Shown piece after piece: positions 39,948 through 51,728 of a DNA stretch of 64,000 nt. The stretch lies in the NCBI GenBank assembly GCA_013180625.2, contig SNVD02009834.1, positions 310,001-374,000 of the forward strand. Reading direction: 5' to 3'. Below the pieces are notes generated by a model, which saw only the letters and a list, made by a program, of their open reading frames with translations, did not search any database and was not told the origin of the DNA. The first letter of the stretch is position 1. Each line of letters starts with the position of its first letter. The position numbers and the translations under genes were made by a program. Source of the DNA: Boswellia sacra (taxonomy: Eukaryota > Streptophyta > Magnoliopsida > Sapindales > Burseraceae).

Positions 39948-42474
39948 TTAATTCAACATGTCATCCAACTTCTGCCTATATTGAGCTAATTTCTGCAATT
40001 CAAACAGCAGAACCATTAGGTGACATAATTACGATTTCACTATTCTTGGAATAAACTCAAAAAGAAAACAAATAGACAACAATATTAACTATCTAATTCT
40101 TTATATTGCAGGGAGATGTCCAATCTAATTATTGAAGACAAAATATCTGCTATCTCAAAAATTGATAGGAGCCCATGAGTAGAATCTAGACTGGCATGGA
40201 TGATACTTGCAGAAGGAATAGAATGTCATAGAAGTCTATTTCACTCGTAAAATATGGCCTCAATAACAGCTAAGAGATTCGCCAATAAAGCTAAGCCACA
40301 AAGTCAAGGGTTTGGTTGATGCACTGACGACTAAAAAGACAGTAAGAGAGTTTTCCGAATTCTACAAGAGACAACAAATTCCAACTGAAAGTCAACCGTT
40401 TTTAATTTCTATTTCTTTTTTCAAGTATTTCGCTCCATCAAACTTTCCATCGATTTTTGTCATGCTCATGAGTAGATGAAACAATATCTAAGACCTGAAA
40501 ACATCAAGAACAACAATGGCAGAAGTTGCATACTCTAGTATAAGCATAGACCCCAGCTTCGGTTGGTCCCACCGGACTTCCCCTTCTAATGAACTTTCCC
40601 TCTTTGAATATGTAAAGCATAGGTATTCCAGTTGATAATTCTAAGCTGATAACCTGTAAAAATTATTTTAAAAGAAAATTAGATTAAGAAAGAAACATGG
40701 CCTGGTTTTATACAAGAGTGTGCCACAGAATTGCCCAGCGTTGCAGTTTAAAGAAAATAGGTCAATCACCTCCTGGGAAGTTAATTTGTCAAGATACATA
40801 ATGATGGACCTGAGTGAATTGCCATGGGCAGCAATCATTACATTTTTTCCCAATTGAAGTTGAGGTTCAATCTGCAGTTTATAAGCTTCAGCAATTAGAT
40901 GCTAGGCAATAATATATAATCACTTCAATCTTTGAAAACTAAGGCCCTTAAAGGATTGATAACCTATGCAAAGCATAAAATTAACAAAGCATATTTGAAA
41001 GGAAGTAGATATATGTAAACACAATCATGCTTACACAATCTCTAAAATAAGCAACAGCTCTTTCAGCACACATTTCCAAACTCTCGCCATTGGGCGGAGG
41101 AATGTCATAACTTCGACGCCACACATGAACTTGTTCCTTCCCATATCTATCAGCTGTTTCCTGCTTATTTAGACCCTGCAATTCCCCATACCTAAGGAGA
41201 ACAAATGTTCATAATTTGAGCATAAGGGCAGGAAAACAATCCAAAAAATGGGAACAGAAGGCAAGAAGGAAGATTTGAACAGCAGGGGTACAATGGCTAC
41301 ATTCTTTCATTCAATTGCCAAGCTGTAATAACTGGAATGGATTGCTTCATGGTGTCTGCACTGAAAATTTGACTCCAGACCCTTGCCTGTTCACTCTCAT
41401 TGTGCATAATAATGGGCACCTGCCAGCAGATAACAGTTAATGAATTAGTAGTTAGCAGTTGAGAAGCCACCGAATAACAGATCTCCTATGAAATCAAACC
41501 AATAGAATTTTACTCAAGATCAAAGCGACAGAATTAAATGAATTTGACCATGCACATACTTGGGTGCAAATGAGTTTCAAGTTTGCTCCAACACTAAAAA
41601 TTGCACACCCAACTTAATTAAAAGTATGCATCAGATGCCTTTACCATTCTTTCTATCAAGATTTTCGATACTACTAACTTAAAAATTATCTTATAACACC
41701 TAATGATTTGACAGCTACCTTCTTGCGACGGTGCTGGGTCATGGCAAGCATAGCTGTCATCTGTGCACGAATGAGTGCTGATGTATAAATCATGTCAACA
41801 GGTATGTTGCTGATTCTCTTTCCAGCTTCAATTGCCTCTTCCACACCCTTCCTGGTTAATGGCACATCAACACAGCCTGTGAACAGGTTCTTCTCATTCC
41901 ACAAAGACTCACCATGCCGGACCAGTATCAAAGCTGCTTCATCTGAAATGAATTGAAAAATAGCTATAAGCGGATTTAACAAAGCAAAGAGCTCAAGGGC
42001 CCGAACCGGAGTCATTTAGCTATGGAAGTATTTGCCAAAACAGGATTCATTGAGAATATAGTCTGATATTAGAAAAAAATTTCTCCACAAAATAATTTTA
42101 AAGGCTTTACATACAAGTTTATGTAAGACCAAGACATGAGATATGCATTTATCCACTCTTCGCTAACTATATATCAAACTTGATAAGAAAGAAGCCTGCT
42201 TACTTGATTTCTTTTTGGAGTCACTGGTGGTGTTATTTGAGGGGGAGGAAACAGGATCCACCACTGAAGTTTGAGAAGCTGAAGCTTGAATCAGACCCAT
42301 ATTCCTCTTGCCAGAGCCATAACTCCCATTGATCGACAATTCAATATTGACCTTGAGACCTTTTGGATTCAATCTCATGGAAACATTTCCAAGTTCACGA
42401 TAAGCTCCAGAGTTATTAAGAAGTCGATTGGGTTGAAGAGTCCCCATGGCATGGTTGAACACAGCAGTGGCCAT
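39948..42474 (-). CDS. 2,3-bisphosphoglycerate-dependent-type phosphoglycerate mutase, probably plastidial
   Basis: Seven exons on the minus strand join in frame: 42474-42204, 41942-41719, 41419-41301, 41191-41035, 40871-40770, 40653-40534 and 39992-39948 (345 residues). The family interconverts 3- and 2-phosphoglycerate through a phosphohistidine. Catalytic landmarks are [10 protein letters not shown] (His about 100), [33 protein letters not shown] (Glu about 208), [15 protein letters not shown] and [11 protein letters not shown] (second His about 273). About 90 residues precede the domain; they are Ser/Asn/Lys-rich with few acids, consistent with a plastid transit peptide. The ATG at 42474 was chosen because the frame has no earlier ATG. 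The last coding exon contributes 14 residues, [14 protein letters not shown]. It matches Arabidopsis At1g22170/At1g78050. Confidence 0.93.
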
Positions 42475-43108
42475 TCTGAAACTCAAGATAAGAAATTATA
42501 CAAATGGGTTCCTAACATTTAAGGAAATCAATAGAGCATACTTACGGACAAATACTTCAGTAAATTCACATTAATATACATAAAAGGTAAAGCGGCCACA
42601 AATTAGTTGACTTGACTCACGGAACATAAGAACATTACATAGACCTTTTCCACAGTAAAAAGATGAGGAAAAGAAAAGCAAAATAAATAACAATCAAGAA
42701 AACAAGCTAACATCAAACTGTAAGAGTTTTAATGCATTTCAAATCAAACTCTCGATTAAACACAATATGTTACTAAAAAGTTTGCATTTTCCAAAGCAAG
42801 ATTATCTCTTCAGGATTAAAAATTACAATTCAAATAAGAACCCTTCATAACCAACAAATTCATCAATAAACACAACATTAAATGAAGCAACGAAGGATTC
42901 GCAGATCCAAATTGAAGATTTACACACAAACCCATATGTGCTTTCATTTCTTTTCACAAACACACGTCACAAAAACCGAAAACACGAATCAAACATAAGA
43001 AAGACAGGACAGGAAGAAAGCGTACAATAACAAAGACGACAAGAACGCAACAACCCAGAAAGGAAAATGCAAGTTGGAAGCCCAGAATGAAGAAAAGATT
43101 GTACCTTG

Positions 43109-43116
43109 TTATATAG
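43109..43116 (-). promoter_or_regulatory. Probable TATA box of the phosphoglycerate mutase gene
   Basis: Read on the minus strand this is CTATATAA, preceded by a GA/CT-rich tract (43115-43145). Transcription would begin about 30 bases downstream, near 43080, leaving a long leader with a 5' UTR intron before the ATG at 42474. Confidence 0.5.
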
Positions 43117-43149
43117 AGAGGAGAGGAGAGGAGGAGAGCGAGGAAACCC

Positions 43150-45511
43150 AGGCAAGGAAATTGGAAGAAGAAACAGAAAAGTTGACGGAGAAGAAGATGG
43201 AAAGTTAAATAGACAAGTTAATAATGAAAGTCGATTTCAGAAGAGAAGACACAAAGTACAAGTGTTGAAGAGGAAAAGTGGAACCATCACGATCATGTTA
43301 ATGTTAATGTTAGTGCTCGTGTTCATCATATATGTATAGAACACATCGTTGTTAGTTGGTTTTGTCTTTAAACGTGAACATAACTATGTCGCGAGCCAAA
43401 CTTGGACAAATTTCTTCTCTGCTTTATTCCAATTGGCAGGCAAAAATACCTTTTTATAAACACACAACAGAACACAAGCACACAATCACAATTTGTCGTA
43501 GCTGCGTTTTTTATTTTACTTGGTTTAATTTTACGAGTGAATGTGAGAGGGTTTCATTTTGTTTTGATCCAATTTTTGTGGATTAGTCTAATTTAATTTC
43601 GAGTAAATTTGAAAAATTATGTAATTTAGTTAGGGATTCATTTTTCAATAATGGATTATATTATAACCGATTCAAAGATGGCATGGAGTACATGAAATAA
43701 TAATGTAACCTATAAGATCAATTCAATTTTAAGTAGGGCAGAGGTAGAAATCTGAACATTGTAATTTAAAATGAGATGCAATTGATATGGCAAATCCATG
43801 CAAAAAAATATATATATAATTTTAAAATAGCATCCATATTAGACCATGTCTGGGTTGTTGATAATTAAAAAGTGGGTAGAGGCGAGGCCAAGAAGAAATA
43901 AGGGTTCAAAGCAACTCTTAATTTAGTGTAGGGACGAAATTGCCGTTACCCACTTGTGTTTTGTAGCACGAAATCAAATAAATAAATAACCAAACATTAG
44001 CAACCCTTCAAAGTCTCCAATAAACGCCACCTAACCTAACTCAACTCCAACACCAACCCTGCTTTGCTACTCGTTTGTGTTGATGTAAATGTAACACGTG
44101 CTTATGTCACGCACAAATGTTCCACCTAATTCTTCCTCCTTTGATTGCACATCTTGACTCTGACGATTTGGGGCCCAAAGTTAATAGTAAAAAGAATATG
44201 CTTTCATATGATTCCGGACTCTATTTTCGAAGACCTAAACTTTGATGTTTCTTCTCTTCTGTTCATTTTATTCTATTCATTACTCTTTGCGTAGTTGTGA
44301 GGATACCATGTGCGGCGTGCTATAGCAAAAATATTAAGATATGATCGAGAAGAGGTTCTAATGCGATTTGAAAACAATTTTTCATAAAATTTCATTTTTG
44401 TAGGTTTGTCTATATAAATATAAAGAATTGCATTCGAATAAACAAGTTTGATTTATTTAGAAGTAAACTTATGTTTTTCTAAATTCTGAATATATATATA
44501 TATATATATAAATATATAAACTTTGATTTTGATCTTCAACTCTACACATGAAGCTTTTCAGAGCAAAAAATGGAATAGATGTTTGGTATAGACCAATGCT
44601 CTATATTATTAAGTGTATCTTCTTCGGTAGAATTTATGAAAAGTTATCCTAAGCGTTGAATCTGTAATGACAATTGGAACTGTTGCAACTTGGTGTAAAG
44701 GTCACTATTAGGCCTATCGATTTACAGACATGAATAAAAATTAGATTTGTAGAGCCATATGCCTGAGGTAAAAAGCCCTAATGGGAGGGGTTTGGTTATC
44801 AATTAATGGGATTTGGTTCTAAAATTTATCTTGTCATTGGTTTGATATCTAGACCCATTAAAACTTGTGAGAATTTATTGTTATTACCATTATTATAAAA
44901 CCTGGAAACTTATTAGTCAAAACTAAATTGTTGTTGTTAAAAACTTAGGTATGTCACAATGGGAGACTTTGCCAATTGTTTAAGGTTTGATTGATTTTTT
45001 AATAGTCTTATTGTGTTTTAAGGTAATTTAGTTGTGATACATTAATGTTTTTAATCTTTTGTTTACATCAAAATCATTACAATTATGCGTTAAAGTAACA
45101 AGAAAGAAAAATTTTGAATATGATGATTATTATACTAATACTTTATTAAATAAAAAAGTAAGTAATTTTAAAATAATATTAAGTTACCTGTTTATAAGTG
45201 GGACAAATCTGATATTGATTTAATGGGTTTCAGACAAGTATGGAACTAAAAACCTAGAACCCTCATGGGTTGGGTTTGGTTCGAATATGGGTCTGATTTT
45301 ATTCCTCAATTTAAATTGAGGTCTTAGTGAACCCATCGGGTGCCATCCCATCTACAGTGTGTATATATATACATGCTGCGTCTTCGGGTTTAGGTTATCG
45401 TTGATGTTTTAATTTAAGCAAGTTTCAAATCATTCAACTTTCAGTTGAGCCCATAAATTCTTTAGGCATTTAACGAATCATGCTTTCATTTCCTATGATA
45501 CATTAACCAGC
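43150..45511. other. Intergenic DNA, no gene recognised
   Basis: AT-rich sequence with an (AT)n microsatellite at about 44491-44519. Short open frames have no recognisable domains. Confidence 0.5.
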
Positions 45512-45515
45512 CAAT

Positions 45516-46146
45516 TGTCACGCCCCGCGCGATATGAGCACGGGTTCGCACCAAGCTTGCGTAGAAACGCACCAAAGAATGGGAGGATGTTACGGCCCAT
45601 CCAACTTGCTTGCTAGAGTGGCCCAAAATATGCACAAAGGCTTGGCCTTATTTCTAGAAAACCTACAAGCCCAAGCCCATCTTCTAGAAACTCTAGCAAG
45701 TCAACAATATACAACACTCACATGTAAAAATATATAGTCAAGGGTAGTTCACCTACCCTATCTAGATAGTCAAAAGTGGTTCACCTACCACACCTCATTT
45801 AGGTAGGACTCATTTATGGCCATTGGATGTATTAAATCCTAGCCATTCATTTGGGAGGTGGAGTAGTATAAATACCCCTCCAAGTCTCATTTGTAAGCAT
45901 CCAAGCTAATCCAAGCAATTACAATACAAAGCATTGTAAGAGTTCTCTTGTGTAATACAAAGCTCATTTGCATTAGCAATACTTGCCTCTAAGTTCCATC
46001 TCTTCTAGCCTCTAAAGCTCTTTTGGCTCAACGGTCCTAACTTCTCCTTGAGCGAGAAGCAAACTTCAAGGCTTACTTAGCAACTTTCGGGTTCAAGTTG
46101 TCTAAGTGCCGCACGAGCAGCTGCGCTAAACTCTAAGCTCGTGACA
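45516..46146 (+). repeat. 5' LTR
   Basis: Begins TGTCACGCCCCGCGCG and ends AAGCTCGTGACA. It contains TATAAATA at about 45867-45874, a probable LTR promoter, with the repeat region expected to start near 45900. Confidence 0.92.
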
Positions 46147-46148
46147 GT

Positions 46149-46160
46149 TGGTATCAGAGC
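46149..46160 (+). other. Primer-binding site, initiator tRNA-Met
   Basis: TGGTATCAGAGC, two bases past the 5' LTR, is complementary to the 3' end of plant initiator tRNA-Met, the standard minus-strand primer site of Ty3/Gypsy and Copia elements. Confidence 0.9.
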
Positions 46161-46181
46161 AAGGTTCGAGCACAAGAGCAA

Positions 46182-48425
46182 ATGGCATCCGACATGGAGA
46201 TGAATGTGGAGGAGCAAGTTCGCGGACGTGAGGAACAACCTCAACCTCAACCACGCCCACAAGGAAAACGAGGTAAGTCCAAAGCTCTCTCCTCGGAATC
46301 CTTAGAGCCTCGTGTTGCTAGCATAGAGCAATCTCTTTCGAGTATGGACAATACTATCGAGGGCCTCTCCGATCGTCTCGAAGGCCTAGAGACGGATTAT
46401 GGAGAGATCACCCAAGCAACAAAGTCCACAATACTCGAGTTTAGTGAGAACCTCACACGAGAGCTCGCTAGCTTACGAAGCTTTGTGGAGCATGAGTTGC
46501 GTGCCATTCGTGCGGAAGTGGAGGAATCACGCACGGAATGGGAGAAGCATCGTTGCGAACGTGCTAGCCCTTCTTACTCAAGTCCTAGTGGGCTAAGCAA
46601 CATGCAAGTGCCAACTCCCGCCACATACCATGGCACTCGCAACGCCACGGAAGTAGAAAACTTCCTATTCGGCTTGGAGCAATACTTCGAGGCGAAAGGT
46701 GTCTATGATGATGCTTCGAGAATAGGCATTGCACCTACTTTCCTTCGTGATGCAGCCCAATTGTGGTGGCGTCGCAAGCATGGCGATGCGGGCAAAGGCA
46801 TCATCACCCTCCGCACATGGGAGGACTTCAAGAGAGAGCTACGGAAGCATTTCTCTCCAAGCAATGCGGAAAAGGAGGCAAGAGGTCGCCTCCGCCGTTT
46901 GAAGCAAAGTGGCACCATTCGCGAGTACATCAAAGACTTCACCACAATCATCCTTGAAATTGAAGGTATGTCCGAAAAAGACTCCCTCTTCTACTTCCTT
47001 GATGGCTTAAAAGATTGGGCAAGGGTTGAGCTTGAGAGGCGTGGCGTGCAAAACCTTGATGACGCCATAGCCGTGGCCGAATCCCTTGTTGACTACACAT
47101 CCCAATCAAAGGAGTGGAAGACCAACCACGATAAAGGTGGGGGAGAGTGGAGTCCTAAGAAGGATCATACTCGAAGGGAAGGTGGTGCACATAAACCATT
47201 TAGAGGGGACAAGCGCGACATCCGTAACAAAGGTAAGTCCGATGCCCCTAAGCCCAAAAGTCCTTGCTTTATATGTGATGGTCCTCATTGGGTGCGTGAT
47301 TGCCCAAAGAGGAAGGCCCTCAATGCCTTAGCCGCTCAACATGAGAGCGTGCAAAATGAGGAGCCTCAAGCGGAGATGGGTTCTCTCCGTACCATTGGCG
47401 CACTTGAAAGACCCACCCATGTTCAAAAGGGTCTAATGTATGTGAGCGCCACAATCAATGGCAAGGATGTGCGTGCGATGCTTGATACGGGAGCCACGCA
47501 CAACTTCATCTCTTTGGAAGAGGCCAAATGGTTAGGCCTCAAATATACCAATGGAGGAGGTACTATCAAGGCGGTAAACTCACCCGCCAAAGCCATAGTA
47601 GGCGTATCCAAAGCGACACCGGTACAATTGGGCGCATGGAAAGGCAATCTAGATTTCTCCATCGTCTCCATGGACGATTTTCAAGTAGTGTTGGGTATGG
47701 AGTTCTTCGACCAAGCCCATGCTTTCCTCATACCAGCATCTAATTCCCTCAACATCCTCGATGGGAGCCAATCATGCATGGTCATGGTGGAACGTGGAAC
47801 CAAAGTCGAGAACAAGATGATGTCCGCACTACAACTCAAGCAAGGAATGGAAGAAGATCCGAACTTCCTTGCCAATGTTCGGGAGCCAAACGATGGGAAG
47901 GACATTGCTATTGCCAAAGACCCAATGCCAAGCCGTATCCAGGCCATTCTTGAGAAGTACAAGAATTTTACACTGCCAAGACGAGAGGCTCACCAAATCA
48001 AGATAAAGCCCGATGCCAAACCTCCATCCATAGTGCCTCACCGCATGACGCAACCCAAGATCGCGGAACCAAAGAAGGCAACCAAAAGGCCATCCAAGCA
48101 CGCGAAGAGGAAGCGTCGACATGGAGGCAAGACCACTCATCCGCAGCTGGTGAAACATCCTCAAAGACGCGACGAGGACGTCGCGAAATCAGGTGGGGGA
48201 GGATGTCACGCCCCGCGCGATATGAGCACGGGTTCGCACCAAGCTTGCGTAGAAACGCACCAAAGAATGGGAGGATGTTACGGCCCATCCAACTTGCTTG
48301 CTAGAGTGGCCCAAAATATGCACAAAGGCTTGGCCTTGTTTCTAGAAAACCTACAAGCCCAAGCCCATCTTCTAGAAACTCTAGCAAGTCAACAATATAC
48401 AACACTCACATGTAAAAATATATAG
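46182..48425 (+). CDS. Gag-protease polyprotein of the TR-GAG retrotransposon
   Basis: One uninterrupted frame of 747 codons starts 35 bases after the 5' LTR. Residues about 45-125 are a predicted coiled coil. The retrotransposon Gag capsid domain lies at about 145-310 (TYHGTRNATEVENFLFG, AAQLWWRR, LRKHFSP, YIKDF). A zinc knuckle CFICDGPHWVRDC (C-x2-C-x3-H-x4-C) is followed by the retropepsin motif MLDTGATHNFIS. After KPPSIVPHRM, where reverse transcriptase should begin, the frame passes directly into a Lys/Arg-rich tail that reads like the former end of the polyprotein, so the polymerase and integrase were removed by an internal deletion. The frame runs 222 bases into the 3' LTR and stops there. 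Confidence 0.88.
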   Translation: MASDMEMNVEEQVRGREEQPQPQPRPQGKRGKSKALSSESLEPRVASIEQSLSSMDNTIEGLSDRLEGLETDYGEITQATKSTILEFSENLTRELASLRSFVEHELRAIRAEVEESRTEWEKHRCERASPSYSSPSGLSNMQVPTPATYHGTRNATEVENFLFGLEQYFEAKGVYDDASRIGIAPTFLRDAAQLWWRRKHGDAGKGIITLRTWEDFKRELRKHFSPSNAEKEARGRLRRLKQSGTIREYIKDFTTIILEIEGMSEKDSLFYFLDGLKDWARVELERRGVQNLDDAIAVAESLVDYTSQSKEWKTNHDKGGGEWSPKKDHTRREGGAHKPFRGDKRDIRNKGKSDAPKPKSPCFICDGPHWVRDCPKRKALNALAAQHESVQNEEPQAEMGSLRTIGALERPTHVQKGLMYVSATINGKDVRAMLDTGATHNFISLEEAKWLGLKYTNGGGTIKAVNSPAKAIVGVSKATPVQLGAWKGNLDFSIVSMDDFQVVLGMEFFDQAHAFLIPASNSLNILDGSQSCMVMVERGTKVENKMMSALQLKQGMEEDPNFLANVREPNDGKDIAIAKDPMPSRIQAILEKYKNFTLPRREAHQIKIKPDAKPPSIVPHRMTQPKIAEPKKATKRPSKHAKRKRRHGGKTTHPQLVKHPQRRDEDVAKSGGGGCHAPRDMSTGSHQACVETHQRMGGCYGPSNLLARVAQNMHKGLALFLENLQAQAHLLETLASQQYTTLTCKNI
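48191..48203 (+). other. Polypurine tract
   Basis: AGGTGGGGGAGGA immediately precedes the 3' LTR, the expected plus-strand priming site. Confidence 0.8.
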
Positions 48426-48834
48426 TCAAGGGTAGTTCACCTACCCTATCTAGATAGTCAAAAGTGGTTCACCTACCACACCTCATTTAGGTAGGACTCA
48501 TTTATGGCCATTGGATGTATTAAATCCTAGCCATTCATTTGGGAGGTGGAGTAGTATAAATACCCCTCCAAGTCTCATTTGTAAGCATCCAAGCTAATCC
48601 AAGCAATTACAATACAAAGCATTGTAAGAGTTCTCTTGTGTAATACAAAGCTCATTTGCATTAGCAATACTTGCCTCTAAGTTCCATCTCTTCTAGCCTC
48701 TAAAGCTCTTTTGGCTCAACGGTCCTAACTTCTCCTTGAGCGAGAAGCAAACTATAAGGCTTACTTAGCAACTTTCGGGTTCAAGTTGCCTAAGTGCCGC
48801 ACGAGCAGCTGCGCTAAACTCTAAGCTCGTGACA
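48204..48834 (+). repeat. 3' LTR
   Basis: Same length as the 5' LTR. It differs at four positions by eye: one A/G near 48337, two in the ACTTCAAGG/ACTATAAGG segment, and one T/C in CAAGTTGTC/CAAGTTGCC. It contains the stop codon of the Gag-protease frame at 48423-48425. Confidence 0.92.
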
Positions 48835-49729
48835 CAATTCTCTGATAACATTAACTATTTACGCGAGTCCTGATGCAGAGCGCATACCTGACACTACATC
48901 CCAAACCACTGCAGTCTGTTATCTGTCCCTCAAGGGAGATCGAATACTCCTTGGGCAACCACAAGCTTAGATTGGGCCTGTTGTGTTTGGTTTGGGCCGT
49001 CTGGCTATGACCCAAATAAAAAATAAAAAACCATCTATGCAATTTCACCACTTACTCGAGAAAAACCTCGAAAGAATATTTTAAATTCAGATATCATTCA
49101 AATATAAAGCAAAAAATTGAAAAAATAGATAAAATTAAGGGTTTGAAAAAAAAATATAGACACATCCTGATAAATTTTGATTACATAGACACTTTCTTCG
49201 TGAAATGACTAAAATGCCATTTGAGATTCAATTTATTCCTAAACTCTTTATTTCTCTCTTTCCTCCACTTATCTCTTCCTATTTCCATAACTGTCCATTC
49301 TTGAGCTTTCAATACCCCTCGACACCGTCTAAAACGCAGTCCGAAACGTAGCAAGAGGAACGCGGAACCTCTGAGGATAGAAGCAAGAGGAAAGAAGAAA
49401 ACTACAAGAGCATTTGGTTAGCATACGGTTCGAGTAAGCTATGATGTTGATTTTTTTTTTAATTTTTTGCTTGTTTCTTGATCGTTTGAAGTGATATTCG
49501 CCTTATGAAGAATGAAAATAATGTTTATATTAGGCATAACCTGAAGGAATATAGATGTATATAGGAAATTTACACATTTGAATTAATTAGGGATTTAGTC
49601 TAGATTTAGGGATTTTAAATTTGGGATTTAAGTTTTCGATTGAATTTTGTACTTATTCTGTATTTATGGGCTAAATGAAGTGTGATTTGGTTGATTTTTT
49701 GTTTTGATATGTGTAAAAATGGTGGAAAC

Positions 49730-50430
49730 CGACGTGTTTCGTCGCGACGAAGACGATGGCGAGTGTCGGTTTTCGCTGGATACTCGACATAAAGTGTCAA
49801 GTCCTATCAGATGCATGAACCAACACTTGCCATCAGGGCATTTTCGAAGACATCAAGTATCGATTTCGTGTAAACCGTATTTCGATGTATTGAAACCATG
49901 TCTCCGACACTTGACAATGTTGTAATTGAGAATGTCGAGTATCGATTTTATGTAAATGCCCTGATGACGAGTGTCGATTGAACATCCGACAGGACTCGAC
50001 ATATTTCTTCTACGTACCTAATTTCACTTTCATCGAGTGTCGGTTTCATGTAAACCGACATATGGTGCACCAAAACCATGTCTTCGACACTCGACGACAT
50101 GTAATTATGACGTCGAATGTTGGTTTCATGGGCTTCGGATGTCGTTGTCGGTTAACATGAAATCAACAATCGATGAAAGTGAAAACTTTTGCATCAAGTG
50201 TCGGATACATCAATCGAAGAGTATACAATGTCGGATTTTGAATCCGACACTCGACTAGGCCAACATCCGACACAGTCGCATTGTCAGATGTCTGACCTCG
50301 CGTATGTCGGTTCCAGGAATCCGATAAAATTTTCTTCGGACACTCAATGGATTTCATCGAGCATCGGTTTCTATATTTGAGCTCCATCGAGTGTGTCGTG
50401 TTTCGTCAAGTTGTGTCGAGTGTTTTGACA
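49730..50430. repeat. Left subterminal repeat block of the MULE
   Basis: GAGTGTCGG, ACTCGACA and related motifs recur many times in varied orientation, for example near 49762, 49782, 50036, 50092, 50245 and 50400. The same motif family fills the right subterminal region at 57420-57680, mainly in the opposite orientation. Function as transposase binding sites is inference. Confidence 0.7.
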
Positions 50431-51728
50431 GATTGCTTGTTTTAGCTTTGTTTTTTGCCTTTTTACAACATATTTAACTATAACGTACTTTTTTTTTTTG
50501 CAGGTTGAAGCAAATGGCAAATGAATTGGGACTCTCCTTCACCCTAAAGACTCCGTATGGTGAGCACTACCATACGATTATCACAAACTTAGCAAGTTTA
50601 GACTGTATAGAATGGATTCGTGCGAACCTGAATGAGAGGCAACAAAACATGTTTCGTAATACATGTTTTGGGTTTTTCTTAGACATTCTGGAGCTATCCT
50701 TTCCGTCTCAGTTGGTGCACAATGTGTTTGAGTGAGAGGTTAACACAGTGGAGTACGATGAAGAGATGTGGTTCCTTATTGAAGGTAAAAATATGGTGTT
50801 TTACTACAATGTAGTTAACTAATTTTATTTTTTAGCATTTGATTGTTGTAGTTTTGTTTTTTTACCATTATTGGCATCTTATGTTTTTTTTCTTTCCAAG
50901 AAGACTGATTAATTTTTCTACCCACTAGTTCCGTTTGGTAATCGATTTGAGATTTGCTACCCCCGTGCCACCAATACCGAATATCTTGAATCTGTGCCAC
51001 TTGTTGGATACATACTTTGGGGGTGAGGACATGGAGCTCATGCATTTCTATCCGAGACTTCGGGTATTAAATGTATCAGCTATGCCAGACGAGGATGTTG
51101 TAAAGCTGGCCTTATATTACATGCTCGAGCAATTTTTCATGGGACGGGATCGACGCCGATATGTCTCCCGTAAGTGGTTGAATTTTGTCAACACATTGAT
51201 AGTTTTAACAATTATCTATGGGTTTCGGTATGAAAAAAGCTTTTGATGGGAGGTTGGAAAAGTATAAGAAACGAGCCGAAGCGAAGAAGAAGAAGACGAT
51301 GGAGAAAGGGAAGCATTCGAAGACATATAACCTAGAAAGGTGCCCCTACGCCATTAAGGTACATACTAAAAAACAAATGTTAGATGTGTTTATTAGTTTC
51401 TTTGAATTACATTTTGAAATACCTATTGTCACTAAAAAACCCTTATGTTATTAAGGTTTGATTGTACGAGGCCGTGTCGTACATTGGCGTGACATATGGG
51501 CGAGCAGACGGGGTGTTTGCGGAGAGGATACCGCACTTGTTGAAGTGAGAGACACAAAAAACCCCATCAAAAGACATCGTCAAACGTGATGTCATGTTGG
51601 TTAGGAGGCAGGTATGTCAGGTTCTACTGATTGTTTTTCCTGATGTCGATCATAACGAATTACTGTTTAATTTAATGGCTTATTTGATGATGTAGGCTCG
51701 TCCACTTGTCGTTTTGGAGCCATTTGAG

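Larger units (their letters stand above)
45516..48834 (+). mobile_element. Non-autonomous Ty3/Gypsy-type LTR retrotransposon (TR-GAG)
   Basis: Two 631-bp LTRs (45516-46146 and 48204-48834) flank a 2057-bp interior. The element has TG...CA ends, a primer-binding site for initiator methionine tRNA, a polypurine tract and the 4-bp flank duplication CAAT (45512-45515 and 48835-48838). The interior encodes only Gag and an aspartic protease; reverse transcriptase, RNase H and integrase are absent. By eye the LTRs differ at four positions, so the insertion is recent. Such elements rely on enzymes supplied by autonomous relatives. Confidence 0.93.

Noticed and set aside
45534..45737. 67-codon open frame in the 5' LTR
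   Set aside because: It is the same sequence that forms the tail of the Gag-protease frame in the 3' LTR; there is no independent evidence of a gene.
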